This document shows positions 36,735 through 46,259 of a DNA stretch of 63,605 nt, piece by piece. The position numbers were made by a program, and so were the translations under genes. The DNA comes from Ruminococcus sp. (lineage in GTDB: Bacteria; Bacillota; Clostridia; Oscillospirales; Ruminococcaceae), in the NCBI GenBank assembly GCA_017523285.1, contig JAFWWU010000140.1, positions 1 to 63,605 on the forward strand, in the 5' to 3' direction. How positions within the stretch are numbered: the stretch's first letter is position 1; each line of letters opens with the position of its first letter. A model generated the notes under the pieces. That model ran no database searches. It was not told where the DNA came from and saw only the letters and a list, made by a program, of their open reading frames with translations.

Positions 36735-38156
36735 TTATGTGTTTTCTTTGATTTCCTGAAGTACAAGCTCAAATTCCATATCTTCGCCTGCACGGTTTAC
36801 TGTGAGAGTAATTTTATCTCCCGCTTTGTATTTATTCTTGATTTTATTCATCTCAGCAATTGATAAAACAGGCTCGCCCTCAATACCGATGATAACATCA
36901 GACTGCTTTATACCTGCTTTTTCAGCAGCTCCGCCTTTTTTAACGGTGCTTACCCATATTCCCTGTGGAATATTGTAATATCTTGAATTGATTTCGTCAA
37001 TATCAACGCCCGAAATGCCAATTTGTGGCTTGCCTGTAACATATCCGTAGCTGATAAGATCGTCAATGATGATTTTAGCATTTGTAATCGGGATTGCAAA
37101 GCCAAGGCCCTCAACGCTTGCAGATGACATATAGCTTGATGACATTTTAGCTGAGTTTATACCTATTACCTGTCCGCTGCTGTTGAGAAGAGGTCCGCCT
37201 GAGTTGCCTGAGTTGATAGCTGCATCAGTCTGAATGAGAGTCATCTGTTTTTCGTTTATGCTGATTTCTCTGTTGAGAGCTGAAACAATACCTGTTGTAA
37301 CTGAGCCGAAAAGGTCAAATCCAAGCGGATTTCCGATTGCAATAACAAGCTCGCCTACAACAAGATCTTCGCTGTTTCCGAAGTTTGCAGGAGTAAGATC
37401 TTTTGCATTAACCTTTAAAACCGCAATATCACTTTCAGTATCATAGCCGATGATTTCAGCTTCCTTTTCAGTTTCGTCAGAGAAAAGAACAGAAATTTCA
37501 ACAGCCTTGCCGCAGTTATATTCGCTTGTATCATAAACAACATGAGCGTTTGTGATAATATATCCGTCAGCAGTCATTACAATGCCTGTACCTGTGCTTT
37601 TCATTTGTTGTTTCTGCGGAGTACCGTAATCAAAACCACCGAAGCCGCCAAATCCTCCAAAACCACCGAAATCATCAAGTCCGTATGAACCGCCTGAGGT
37701 TGTATATTCAAATGTTGAGGCAATACCTACAACTGACGGCATAGCTTCCTCAACAATCATAGGAACTGATTTTGCGTCAGCTCTTGCGGCAAGCTCTAAA
37801 AGACTTGGAACATTCTTGCTTTCAGATGATGTTTCATTTTTTGTATTTACAGCTTCTGTTTTATCTTTTTCTGATTTATCATTCTTATCTTCATCTTCTG
37901 AATTTTCCTTATCATTAATAAGTGAAATCTGAGGATTGTTCTTTTCGAAATATCTGTATCCGATAATAGAGCCTGAGCTTACAGCAGCCATACAGATAAT
38001 AAAAGCAAATACCTTTAAAAAGCGTCTTTTTTTCTTTTTTGGTTTTGCTGATTGTTCATTTGACTGTTCGGTATAATTTGAAGTATAGCTGTATGAGCTT
38101 TCAACAGGTGGCTGAAATTCATTCTGATTTTCAAAATTGTTATTATATTCTGACAT
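36735..38156 (-). CDS. htrA: Membrane-anchored serine protease HtrA/DegP with PDZ domain
   Basis: 473 aa: a disordered basic N-terminus, one membrane anchor (about 50-70), an acidic linker, a trypsin-like domain with His in NAHVV, Asp in SDIAVLKV and Ser in NSGNSGGPL, and one C-terminal PDZ domain. A GGF repeat (GGFGGFGGFGGF) sits early in the protease domain. It degrades misfolded proteins outside the membrane. ATG 38156 follows AAAGGGTG; GTG 38165 overlaps that site. Confidence 0.95.
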   Translation of the reverse strand: MSEYNNNFENQNEFQPPVESSYSYTSNYTEQSNEQSAKPKKKKRRFLKVFAFIICMAAVSSGSIIGYRYFEKNNPQISLINDKENSEDEDKNDKSEKDKTEAVNTKNETSSESKNVPSLLELAARADAKSVPMIVEEAMPSVVGIASTFEYTTSGGSYGLDDFGGFGGFGGFGGFDYGTPQKQQMKSTGTGIVMTADGYIITNAHVVYDTSEYNCGKAVEISVLFSDETEKEAEIIGYDTESDIAVLKVNAKDLTPANFGNSEDLVVGELVIAIGNPLGFDLFGSVTTGIVSALNREISINEKQMTLIQTDAAINSGNSGGPLLNSSGQVIGINSAKMSSSYMSSASVEGLGFAIPITNAKIIIDDLISYGYVTGKPQIGISGVDIDEINSRYYNIPQGIWVSTVKKGGAAEKAGIKQSDVIIGIEGEPVLSIAEMNKIKNKYKAGDKITLTVNRAGEDMEFELVLQEIKENT

Positions 38157-38184
38157 AATAAACACCCTTTCAAAACATATATAG

Positions 38185-38209
38185 TACAGTCTGAGTGTTC
38201 AGAGCTGTA
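38185..38209. promoter_or_regulatory. Nested inverted repeat in the htrA leader
   Basis: TACAG-t-CTGA-gtgt-TCAG-ag-CTGTA: both outer and inner arms mirror each other. It lies about 30 bp before the htrA ATG. A TATAAT on the minus strand is at 38235-38230 with a weak -35. Confidence 0.4.
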
Positions 38210-38356
38210 AATTTCGTTCTATGTTTATTATTATACCCCCGTATGTGATAATTTTATGATAAAGCATAGAAAAAAGAGTGTTTTAATCTTATATAAATTT
38301 AAAAAATGATGTGAAACAAAAGTATTGCAGAAAATAAGGCGGATTTGAAAGTCTGA

Positions 38357-38614
38357 TTATAAATTCTCTTTCATAAAATCTCCGATTGCATTAATAGCTT
38401 CGTTTTCATCTTCGCCGTCAGTTGTAACAGTAATTTCATCACCGCATTTTACCGCAAGGCTCATAACAGAAAAAATCTTTTTTGCATCAGCTTTTTTATC
38501 ACCCTTTGATACTGAAATATCAGAGGAAAATTCAGAAGCTTTTTTTACAAGAAGTCCCGCAGGTCTTGCATGGATTCCAAGGCTGTCATTAATAGTGAAT
38601 TTTAAAGTTTTCAT
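38357..38614 (-). CDS. HPr-family phosphocarrier lacking Ser46
   Basis: 85-aa HPr-like protein of the phosphotransferase system. The active His15 lies in LGIHARPAG at the exact canonical number. Residue 46, normally the serine phosphorylated by HPr kinase, is lysine (AKKIFSVMSL). It may therefore carry phosphate but not answer to HPr kinase. ATG 38614 has GGAG 9 nt upstream; TTG 38629 lies before that site. No PTS enzymes are adjacent. Confidence 0.9.
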   Translation of the reverse strand: MKTLKFTINDSLGIHARPAGLLVKKASEFSSDISVSKGDKKADAKKIFSVMSLAVKCGDEITVTTDGEDENEAINAIGDFMKENL

Positions 38615-38675
38615 AATATAAATCTCCAATCATATAGAAATATATTTATTATAATAACCTTTTTTCTCTGATTTA

Positions 38676-38731
38676 TGAATACAACTTGTTATTTATAACG
38701 CTGAAAATAACACTAAGTAGAATTGTATTCA
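38676..38731. promoter_or_regulatory. Distant inverted repeat between HPr and the GH3 gene
   Basis: TGAATACAA (38676-38684) is mirrored by TTGTATTCA (38723-38731), 38 bp apart, with further matching flanks. It could be two half-operators in this divergent region or a looped structure. Confidence 0.35.
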
Positions 38732-38780
38732 CATAAGTAACAAATTTGCAAAAAAATTAAAATGGATTTTATAAAAGCTA

Positions 38781-38809
38781 TTGCAATTTTTATAAAGATA
38801 TTGTACAAT
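38781..38809 (+). promoter_or_regulatory. Promoter of the GH3 gene
   Basis: TTGCAA (38781-38786) and TACAAT (38804-38809), spacer 17 bp, 37 bp before the ATG. Confidence 0.65.
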
Positions 38810-38846
38810 AAGTATTAGAATGTTTGCACGAAAGGCAGGATAAAAA

Positions 38847-41585
38847 ATGGCTACAATTACACTCGACTGGGATAAATATACAGAGAAAGCAAGACAGACA
38901 TCGGCAGAGGGCATAGTAATGCTCAAAAATGACAATGCAGTGCTTCCTGTTGAAAAAGATAAATGTATTGCTGTGTTCGGAAGAATACAGAGTAATTATT
39001 ATAAAAGCGGAACAGGTTCAGGCGGTATGGTTAATGTAACGGAAATCGTCGGAATTACTGAGGGACTTAAACGCTGTGGAGCAAATCTCAATACCGAGCT
39101 TATCGATACCTATACAGAATGGGAAAAGGAAAATCCCTTTGATACAGGCATAGGCTGGGGAGGCGAGCCTTGGTCACAGGTTGAAATGCCTCTTGAAGAA
39201 GAATTTGTAAAGCATATATCCGAAAATTCAGATTATGCAATCGTAATAATAGGACGTTCAGCAGGCGAAGAAACCGATAGCTCTGCTGTTGAAGGTTCAT
39301 ATTACCTCAGCGAACTTGAAAAAGAAATGATGCAGAAAGTACGCAGACACTTCAAAAAGATGATAGTTCTCCTCAATGTAGGCGGAATTATTGATATGAG
39401 CTATATAAACGAGATTTCGCCTGATTCTATTCTTTATGTGTGGCAGGGCGGAATGATTGGCGGACTTGGTGTTGCCGATGTTCTTCTCGGCAATACAAAC
39501 CCAAGCGGTAAGCTTGCCGATACAATTGCCCAAAAAATCGAATACTATCCTGCTGGAAAGAATTTCGGCGACCATGTACGCAATTACTACTGCGAGGATA
39601 TATATATAGGTTATCGCTATTTTGAAACATTTGCCAAAGAAGAAGTATTGTATCCTTTCGGATTCGGACTTTCCTATACATCGTTTGATATCAGCGTTGT
39701 ATCGGCTTCATCTGACAGCGAAAAGATAAGTCTTGATGTAAATGTAAAGAATACAGGTAGTTTTGCAGGTAAAGAGGTTGTACAGCTTTATTGTGAAGCA
39801 CCGCAAGGAAAGCTTGGCAAGCCTGCAAGAGTTCTCTGCGGCTTTGAAAAAACAGACGAGCTTTCACCAAATGAACAGCAGCTTATTCATATTGAAGTGA
39901 AGCTTTCTGATTTAGCTTCTTTTGACGATATCGGTGCAACAGGCAATAAATCCTGTTTTGTACTTGAAGAGGGAAAATATAATATCTATGCAGGAAATGA
40001 TGTTCGCTCAGCCGAATATGCATACAGCTTCGAGCTTCTGGAAACCATCGTAACCGAAAAGCTTTCACAGGCACTTGCACCTGTTCTTCCGTTTGATAGA
40101 ATTGTCAACCGAAATGGTAAGATTTCAATGGAAAGCGTACCTGTAACCGAGCCTTGCGAGGATAAAAGACGCATTGAAGGTTTGCCTGCCGAAATAACAC
40201 AGACAGGCGATAAGGGAATACGTCTTATTGATGTGAAAAACGGAAATGCCTCAATGGAAGAGTTTATTGCTCAGCTCAGTGATGATGACCTTTCATGTAT
40301 TATCAGAGGCGAGGGAATGGGCAGTCCGAGAGTAACCGCAGGTACAGCGTCAGCATTTGGTGCAGTATCTGACGGACTTGCTGAAAAAGGTATACCATGC
40401 GCTTGCTGTGCTGACGGACCTTCAGGTATGCGTCTTGATTGCGGAACAAAAGCATTCAGTATTCCGAATGGTACTCTTATTGCGTGTACGTTCAATAAAA
40501 AGCTTGCACAGGAGCTTTTTGAATTTATGGGAATAGAAATGGCGGCAAACAATGTAGAATGTCTGCTTGGCCCCGGAATGAATATTCACAGATTTGTTCT
40601 CAACGGACGTAATTTCGAATATTTCAGTGAAGACCCGTATCTTACAGGAAAAATGGCAGCAGCAGAGCTTAAAGGTATGCACAAAATGGGCGTAACAGGA
40701 ACAATAAAGCACTTCTGCGGCAATAATCAGGAAACAAAGCGACATGAAACCGATTCTGTTATTTCGGAAAGAGCGCTCAGAGAGATTTATCTCAAGGGAT
40801 TTGAAACAGCTGTCAAAGAGGGCGGCGCAACCTCAATTATGACAACGTACGGCTCTGTAAACGGATTATGGACAGCAGGCAGCTATGACCTTGTTACAAC
40901 AATTCTCAGAAATGAATGGGGATTTAAAGGCATAGTAATGACAGACTGGTGGGCAAATATCAACGAAAGAAATTGTGCACCTGATAAGAGTAATTTTGCT
41001 GCAATGATAAGAGCGCAGAATGATTTGTATATGGTATGTGCAGACGGCTCGAAGAATACATGTGACGATAATACGCTTTCATCACTTGAAAATGGTAAAC
41101 TTACAAGAGGAGAACTTCAGAGATGCGCTGCAAATATATGTGATTTTCTTATGAATACCCGTGCGCTTGACAGAATTGAAAACAATGCTGATACATTTAA
41201 AATAATCAATTGTCCTGAACGTGATGATGAAATAAACGGTGAGGATGTTGTATTTCATAAGCTTGATGACAAGGTTGTAATTCCGCTTGATGACGTAAAG
41301 ACAGATAAAGGAAAAACGTTTGCATTTGCACTTGATGCCTCAAAGGGTGGAAAATTCCGTGCATCGATAACAGCAAGAGCAAATGTATCTGAAACAGCAC
41401 AGATTCCTGTAACACTTTTTGCAATGGGCTCAGTCGGTGGAAACTTCACATGGAACGGTACAAACGGAGAATGGGTAACTATCGAACGTGATTTCTATAT
41501 GTATTCACGTTTTACAACTTGCCGTTTATACTTTGCACAAAGCGGACTTGAGCTTCGTGATGTTATAATTGAATTTATTGAATAA
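38847..41585 (+). CDS. Domain-permuted GH3 beta-glucosidase
   Basis: 912-aa cytoplasmic beta-glucosidase-like enzyme (no signal peptide). The domains are in reverse of the common GH3 order: the GH3 C-terminal domain first (GIVMLKNDNAVLPV), an FnIII-like domain (VNVKNTGSFAGKEVVQLY), then the (alpha/beta)8 domain with GRNFEYFSEDP, TIKHF and the nucleophile Asp700 in VMTDWW. About 160 residues of unassigned beta structure end the protein. This order is known from ruminal Firmicutes. It probably splits imported oligosaccharides; the substrate is not shown. Confidence 0.92.
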   Translation: MATITLDWDKYTEKARQTSAEGIVMLKNDNAVLPVEKDKCIAVFGRIQSNYYKSGTGSGGMVNVTEIVGITEGLKRCGANLNTELIDTYTEWEKENPFDTGIGWGGEPWSQVEMPLEEEFVKHISENSDYAIVIIGRSAGEETDSSAVEGSYYLSELEKEMMQKVRRHFKKMIVLLNVGGIIDMSYINEISPDSILYVWQGGMIGGLGVADVLLGNTNPSGKLADTIAQKIEYYPAGKNFGDHVRNYYCEDIYIGYRYFETFAKEEVLYPFGFGLSYTSFDISVVSASSDSEKISLDVNVKNTGSFAGKEVVQLYCEAPQGKLGKPARVLCGFEKTDELSPNEQQLIHIEVKLSDLASFDDIGATGNKSCFVLEEGKYNIYAGNDVRSAEYAYSFELLETIVTEKLSQALAPVLPFDRIVNRNGKISMESVPVTEPCEDKRRIEGLPAEITQTGDKGIRLIDVKNGNASMEEFIAQLSDDDLSCIIRGEGMGSPRVTAGTASAFGAVSDGLAEKGIPCACCADGPSGMRLDCGTKAFSIPNGTLIACTFNKKLAQELFEFMGIEMAANNVECLLGPGMNIHRFVLNGRNFEYFSEDPYLTGKMAAAELKGMHKMGVTGTIKHFCGNNQETKRHETDSVISERALREIYLKGFETAVKEGGATSIMTTYGSVNGLWTAGSYDLVTTILRNEWGFKGIVMTDWWANINERNCAPDKSNFAAMIRAQNDLYMVCADGSKNTCDDNTLSSLENGKLTRGELQRCAANICDFLMNTRALDRIENNADTFKIINCPERDDEINGEDVVFHKLDDKVVIPLDDVKTDKGKTFAFALDASKGGKFRASITARANVSETAQIPVTLFAMGSVGGNFTWNGTNGEWVTIERDFYMYSRFTTCRLYFAQSGLELRDVIIEFIE

Positions 41586-41590
41586 TTGTA

Positions 41591-41625
41591 AAAACCGCAT
41601 CGGTTACAGATGCGGTTTTGTTTGT
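41591..41625 (+). terminator. Terminator after the GH3 gene
   Basis: AAAACCGCATC (41591-41601) pairs with GATGCGGTTTT (41609-41619), followed by GTTTG. The 170 bp beyond are AT-rich with nothing recognised until the next promoter. Confidence 0.88.
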
Positions 41626-41797
41626 ATAATTAATCTTAACAAAAAATGATGTTGCAATAAAAAATTAAAAATGTACTGCAGGTATATTTTTTGCGTGGTT
41701 GTATAGTCATTTTGTTTAAATATCTGATAATGTTTTTGATGTAAATCACAAAAAAGTGAAAAAAGGCGATTTTATAAGATTGTTCACAAAAAAACTA

Positions 41798-41826
41798 TTG
41801 AAAAAAAACGATATATGTGTTAAAAT
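41798..41826 (+). promoter_or_regulatory. Promoter of the GGDEF gene
   Basis: TTGAAA (41798-41803) and TAAAAT (41821-41826), spacer 17 bp, 35 bp before the ATG. Confidence 0.6.
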
Positions 41827-41860
41827 ATAAAAAGATATAAAAAAGAAACGGAGGATAATT

Positions 41861-43777
41861 ATGATTGACGGCGTAAGAGTTGTAGCTTTATGTGCATCAC
41901 GAATTCACGATTTACAGAATTATGATTTTATCAATTCACTCAATGAATATTTATGTAATCATAATTGTCGCCTTTTTGTTTATGCAATTTGTACAGAGCT
42001 TCGTATGTATGATGAGGCTACTTATTGGTATAATGACGTAAATAGAAGTGATACAGCTGTTTTTGACCTTATGGATTTTGATGTCATTGACGCTGTTATT
42101 ATAATGGATGAAAAGCTTAAATGTGCCCCTCTCAGTCAGAGAATTATTGACAGAGCAAAACAAAAAAATATACCTTCTGTAATAATAGAGGGCTATTACG
42201 ATAATTGTATAAATATTAATTTTGACCATGCGACAGGTATGAAAGCTGTTATAGAGCATGTTATCGGTGAGCATGGTGTGACTGATGTGCATTTTATGAA
42301 TGGCGCTAAGGATAATCCCTTTGCACAGTCAAGACTTGATATTTTCAAGAAGCTTCTTGTGAAGTATCACATCCCATACAGCGATGATATGGTCAGCTAT
42401 GGTGATTTCTGGGTTGACCCTACAGTTGCTGCAATGGAAAAGCTTCTGCAGAGAGAAAAGCTGCCGAGAGCAATTATATGCGCTAATGACGTAATGGCAA
42501 TTACTGTATGCACTATGCTTCAGAAAGCAGGCTATCGTATTCCTGAGGATGTTATGGTAACAGGCTATGATGGTATAGATGAGGTTTACCTTTCAAATCC
42601 TAAGATTACAACGGCTTCATGCAGTTATAGAAAAATGGCTGAAAAAGCTTTGGAATTATTGATGCATTTCTTTAAAACAGGTGAAATATATGAAAATAAT
42701 ATAGTTATACCTGAATTTTTCAATTTTGATTCCTGTGGATGTCATTATGGCTCTAAAATCGACCTTAACGCTTATTACTCCAACATTAATAACAGATTTT
42801 ACAGGTATCAGGATGAAATGTGTATAATGATGAATGCATCAAATAAGATGCAGATAGTATCATTTGAAGAAGCCGCAGTGCTCTGGAAATCAGCTGTAAA
42901 GCTTAATATGTGCTGTTTAATCAATAAATCCTGTATTGATGATACGGTAAATCCTGCACTTGTAACAACAAAAAGCTTTGATGATGAGATGTTTGTATTC
43001 TGTGATGTAAATCCTGATAATGAGTTTAAAACAATTTCTAAAAAATCCATAATCCCTGATATGAGTGATAAATTAAAGCTTAGAATTCCGCTTGTATTTT
43101 TTGCGTTGGACTATATAAATACACCTATGGGATATGTTTGTTTTTATGCTCAGAATTCAAGAATTACAGATTATCAGAAAACAACATGGGCAGTTATGGC
43201 ACTCAATAACGCAATAGGCGGTATCAGGGATATCAGATATCAGAAGCACCTTAACCAGCAGGTTGAGAATATGTATAAGTATGATTCTCTTACAGGGCTT
43301 TATAATCGTCACGGATTTTTCAAGGCATTGTCTAAGGCTTCAAACAGAATTTATGATGTACAGGAAATTACAAATGTTATTCTGCTTGACCTTGACGGGC
43401 TTAAATATATCAATGATACATTCGGGCATAAAGAGGGCGATAATGCAATAAAAGTATGTGCCGAGGCTCTTAAAAAGCATTGTCCTGAGGATGCTATTTG
43501 TTCGAGAATAGGCGGCGATGAGCTTGTTGCATGGTTTTCAGGTACTTATGACGCTGATAAACTAAAGAAAGAAATTTATGCCGCATTTGAGGAATATAAT
43601 GCTGTATCAGGTAAGGATTATAAAGTAGCCGCAAGCTTTGGTATGATTTCGTCTACTGAATATCGGGGAACAGATGATTTCAGCAGACTGTTTTCAGAAG
43701 CTGATAAGGCTATGTATGAGGAAAAGACATACAGACAAAAAAATGGTATGTATAGATATTACAGAATGCGGAAATAA
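41861..43777 (+). CDS. LacI-type sugar-sensor domain fused to a GGDEF diguanylate cyclase
   Basis: 638-aa cytoplasmic protein. Residues 1-290 are a LacI/periplasmic-binding-type sensor without the DNA-binding helix-turn-helix (AIICANDVMAITVCTML, VMVTGYDGIDEV). A GAF-like region follows (about 310-465), then a GGDEF domain (YDSLTGLYNRHGF, LLDLDGLKYINDTFGH) whose signature is GGDEL at 551. No RxxD inhibitory site precedes it. It probably turns binding of a sugar into cyclic-di-GMP synthesis. GGAGG precedes the ATG. Confidence 0.88.
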   Translation: MIDGVRVVALCASRIHDLQNYDFINSLNEYLCNHNCRLFVYAICTELRMYDEATYWYNDVNRSDTAVFDLMDFDVIDAVIIMDEKLKCAPLSQRIIDRAKQKNIPSVIIEGYYDNCININFDHATGMKAVIEHVIGEHGVTDVHFMNGAKDNPFAQSRLDIFKKLLVKYHIPYSDDMVSYGDFWVDPTVAAMEKLLQREKLPRAIICANDVMAITVCTMLQKAGYRIPEDVMVTGYDGIDEVYLSNPKITTASCSYRKMAEKALELLMHFFKTGEIYENNIVIPEFFNFDSCGCHYGSKIDLNAYYSNINNRFYRYQDEMCIMMNASNKMQIVSFEEAAVLWKSAVKLNMCCLINKSCIDDTVNPALVTTKSFDDEMFVFCDVNPDNEFKTISKKSIIPDMSDKLKLRIPLVFFALDYINTPMGYVCFYAQNSRITDYQKTTWAVMALNNAIGGIRDIRYQKHLNQQVENMYKYDSLTGLYNRHGFFKALSKASNRIYDVQEITNVILLDLDGLKYINDTFGHKEGDNAIKVCAEALKKHCPEDAICSRIGGDELVAWFSGTYDADKLKKEIYAAFEEYNAVSGKDYKVAASFGMISSTEYRGTDDFSRLFSEADKAMYEEKTYRQKNGMYRYYRMRK

Positions 43778-43792
43778 GTCCTGCCAATAATT

Positions 43793-43829
43793 AAAGGGTA
43801 TCGAGTTTATTACACTCGATACCCTTTTT
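43793..43829. terminator. Bidirectional terminator
   Basis: AAAGGGTATCGAGT (43793-43806) and ACTCGATACCCTTT (43814-43827) pair perfectly between convergent genes, with five T's at the plus-strand end. Confidence 0.92.
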
Positions 43830-43835
43830 CTGTAA

Positions 43836-44579
43836 TCAGCATACTCTTGAAAGAAATTCCTTTAATCTTGGATGTTTTGGATTTGAGAAAACTTCATCGG
43901 GAGTGTCATCCTCTGCAATTACGCCCTCATCAAAGAATATGACTCTCGACGCGACTTCCTTTGCAAATCCCATTTCGTGAGTTACGCAAATCATTGTAAT
44001 ACCGCTTCCTGCAAGCTGTTTCATAACATCAAGCACCTCTCCGACCATTTCAGGGTCAAGAGCAGAAGTCGGCTCGTCAAAGAGAATAACCTCAGGCTCC
44101 ATAGCAAGTGCACGACATATTGCTACACGCTGTTTCTGACCGCCCGAAAGCTGATTGGGATATGCCTCAGCCTTATCCTGAAGTCCGACTCTTGTAAGAA
44201 GCTCCATAGCTTTTTTATTAATTTCATCAGCAGGAATTTTTTTAAGCTTTCTCGGAGCAATGGTAAGGTTTTCAAGAATTGTAAGATGCGGAAAGAGATT
44301 GAAATGCTGAAAAACCATCATCATTTTTTCTCTCTGCTCATTTATGTTTACAGACGGAGATGTAAGCTCAGTTCCGTCAAGGAATACCTTTCCGCCTGTC
44401 GGCTCTTCAAGTAGATTAAGACAGCGTAAAAATGTGGATTTGCCACAGCCTGAAGGTCCGAGTATTACTACAACCTCGCCTCTGCGGATATCAGTTGTGA
44501 TACCCTTTAAGACATCAAGATTATTAAAGGATTTTTTCAGATCCTTAACTCTTATGATAACATCATTATTTTTCATCAT
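43836..44579 (-). CDS. Polar amino acid ABC ATPase (GlnQ-like)
   Basis: 247 aa with Walker [11 protein letters not shown]-loop [12 protein letters not shown], signature LSGGQKQR and Walker [15 protein letters not shown]. It matches the GlnQ/ArtM class. It overlaps the upstream binding protein-permease gene by 14 nt and completes an amino acid importer. Confidence 0.95.
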   Translation of the reverse strand: MMKNNDVIIRVKDLKKSFNNLDVLKGITTDIRRGEVVVILGPSGCGKSTFLRCLNLLEEPTGGKVFLDGTELTSPSVNINEQREKMMMVFQHFNLFPHLTILENLTIAPRKLKKIPADEINKKAMELLTRVGLQDKAEAYPNQLSGGQKQRVAICRALAMEPEVILFDEPTSALDPEMVGEVLDVMKQLAGSGITMICVTHEMGFAKEVASRVIFFDEGVIAEDDTPDEVFSNPKHPRLKEFLSRVC

Positions 44580-46095
44580 TTTTCAGCCTCTTTTCCAGTT
44601 TTGATACAAGCCATGTAAGCACAACAACGATTACCAGATAAACAAGCGCAACCGCAATAAGAGGAAAAAACGCTTCGTATGTACGACTGCGGATATAGTC
44701 GCCGCCTCTTGTAAGGTCCATTATTCCGATATAACCCGAAATAGAAGTTTCCTTGATAAGAACGATAAATTCATTACAGAGTGCAGGCAGAACGTTTTTG
44801 AATGCCTGTGGAAGAATGAAATAAAACATAGTCTGTGAATATGTAAAGCCAAGACTTCTTCCTGCCTCAAACTGTCCTTCGTCGATTGACATTATACCGC
44901 CTCTTACAATTTCCGCAATATAAGCAGATGAGTTAAGACCGAATGCAATTACAGCAACGAGAATTTTATTGATATCCGTAGAAGCGAAAATGACATAATA
45001 AATTATAAGAAGCTGTACCATAGTAGGAGTACCTCTTATAATTGTGAGATACGCTTTGAGAATAATATTCAGAAGCTTAAATTTGCCTGTCTTATCACAG
45101 GTGCTTCTGAGTATGGCAATCAAAAATCCGAGTACAATACCGATTAAAACAGCAAAGAAGCTTATTTCAAGAGTAACAAGCAGACCGTTTGTGATGTTTT
45201 TCCATCTGCTGTCAACAACGAAATTGTTATGTAGTTTTTCCTTAAAGCTTACGTTTGTGTCGATACTTCCGTTATTTATGATAATAACCTGAGTTGCAGT
45301 AGTATATGAATCAGTAAAATCAATGCTTTTGAGTCTGTCCTCTGTAACAGTCATACCTGATAAGCCGATATCTGATTTTCCCGACTGTACGGCACTTATA
45401 ATACTGTCAAACTCAATATCTTCAATTTTAAGCGACATACCGAGAATATCACATATAGCTTTTGCAAGGTCAATATCAATACCGATGATTTCTCCGCCCT
45501 CCATATATTCATAAGGAGCAAAAGTAGCATTTGTAGCAACTTTAAGAGTGCCGTTGCTTCTGTCAACGTCTTTCTTCGGAATGTATGGGAATTGTCCCTT
45601 TGTAGAATCTCCGATATAGTTTGAGATGATTTTTTCGAGTGTTCCGTCTTGTTTAAGCTGAGAGATGGCAGAGTTTATATCCTCTCTTAGCTGTGGATTT
45701 TTCTTTGAAATGCAGATTGCATATTCTTCAACAGCAAAATCCTCTTCAAGAATTGAAAGTTCAGGATTTATTTCAACAAAAGCATTTGCAGGAGCTTCGT
45801 CAATAACAATGCAGTCGATTTTACCGAGCTTCAATGCCTGTACAGCGTCTGCGGCTTTATTAAAACGCTCTATAGTAGAGCCTTCCTTTTCATAATCCGA
45901 AACAAAGATATCTCCCGTAGTTCCGAGCTGAACGCCTATTGTAGCTCCCGAAAGGTCATCAATTGTCTGCACCTTGGATTGAGATTTACTCTTATCATCT
46001 GAATTGCATGAAACGAATGCAAATAATGTTATCGCCAGAAGCATCAGAATGATAAAAGGTCTGATACTGTAAGATTTGCTTTTCAGTCTTTTCAT
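44566..46095 (-). CDS. Amino acid ABC binding protein-permease fusion with permuted binding domain
   Basis: 509 aa. A lipoprotein-like signal ends at Cys30 (FAFVSC). Residues 47-162 match lobe 2 plus the last helix of a type 3 binding protein ([12 protein letters not shown] to EKIISNYIG). Residues 183-274 match lobe 1, normally first ([17 protein letters not shown] to [11 protein letters not shown]). The permease (about 290-500) has the EAA-like loop EAGRSLGF. The binding protein is thus circularly permuted and fused to the permease. GGAGGA precedes the ATG. Confidence 0.88.
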   Translation of the reverse strand: MKRLKSKSYSIRPFIILMLLAITLFAFVSCNSDDKSKSQSKVQTIDDLSGATIGVQLGTTGDIFVSDYEKEGSTIERFNKAADAVQALKLGKIDCIVIDEAPANAFVEINPELSILEEDFAVEEYAICISKKNPQLREDINSAISQLKQDGTLEKIISNYIGDSTKGQFPYIPKKDVDRSNGTLKVATNATFAPYEYMEGGEIIGIDIDLAKAICDILGMSLKIEDIEFDSIISAVQSGKSDIGLSGMTVTEDRLKSIDFTDSYTTATQVIIINNGSIDTNVSFKEKLHNNFVVDSRWKNITNGLLVTLEISFFAVLIGIVLGFLIAILRSTCDKTGKFKLLNIILKAYLTIIRGTPTMVQLLIIYYVIFASTDINKILVAVIAFGLNSSAYIAEIVRGGIMSIDEGQFEAGRSLGFTYSQTMFYFILPQAFKNVLPALCNEFIVLIKETSISGYIGIMDLTRGGDYIRSRTYEAFFPLIAVALVYLVIVVVLTWLVSKLEKRLKNDEK

Positions 46096-46137
46096 TTATA
46101 TTAATCCTCCGTATTGCGAAATAAAATGTACCTGTAA

Positions 46138-46166
46138 ATTATACCATAATTATTGCGTTAAATCAA
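46138..46166 (-). promoter_or_regulatory. Promoter of the amino acid ABC genes
   Basis: Minus strand TTGATT (46166-46161) and TATAAT (46143-46138), spacer 17 bp, 43 bp before the ATG. Confidence 0.75.
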
Positions 46167-46203
46167 CTTTTTATGAAAATATCTTTTAAAATCTGCAATT
46201 ATA

Positions 46204-46212
46204 TGATATAAT
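46204..46212 (+). promoter_or_regulatory. Extended -10 promoter of the ArsC-family gene
   Basis: TGA-TATAAT (46204-46212) with no good -35, 48 bp before the ATG. Confidence 0.5.
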
Positions 46213-46259
46213 AAATAGAAGTATTAATTATACTCTTATTATTTAGTCGGAGGAACACA

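Noticed and set aside
41861..42730. LacI-family transcriptional regulator
   Set aside because: The N-terminal helix-turn-helix is missing and the domain continues into GGDEF.
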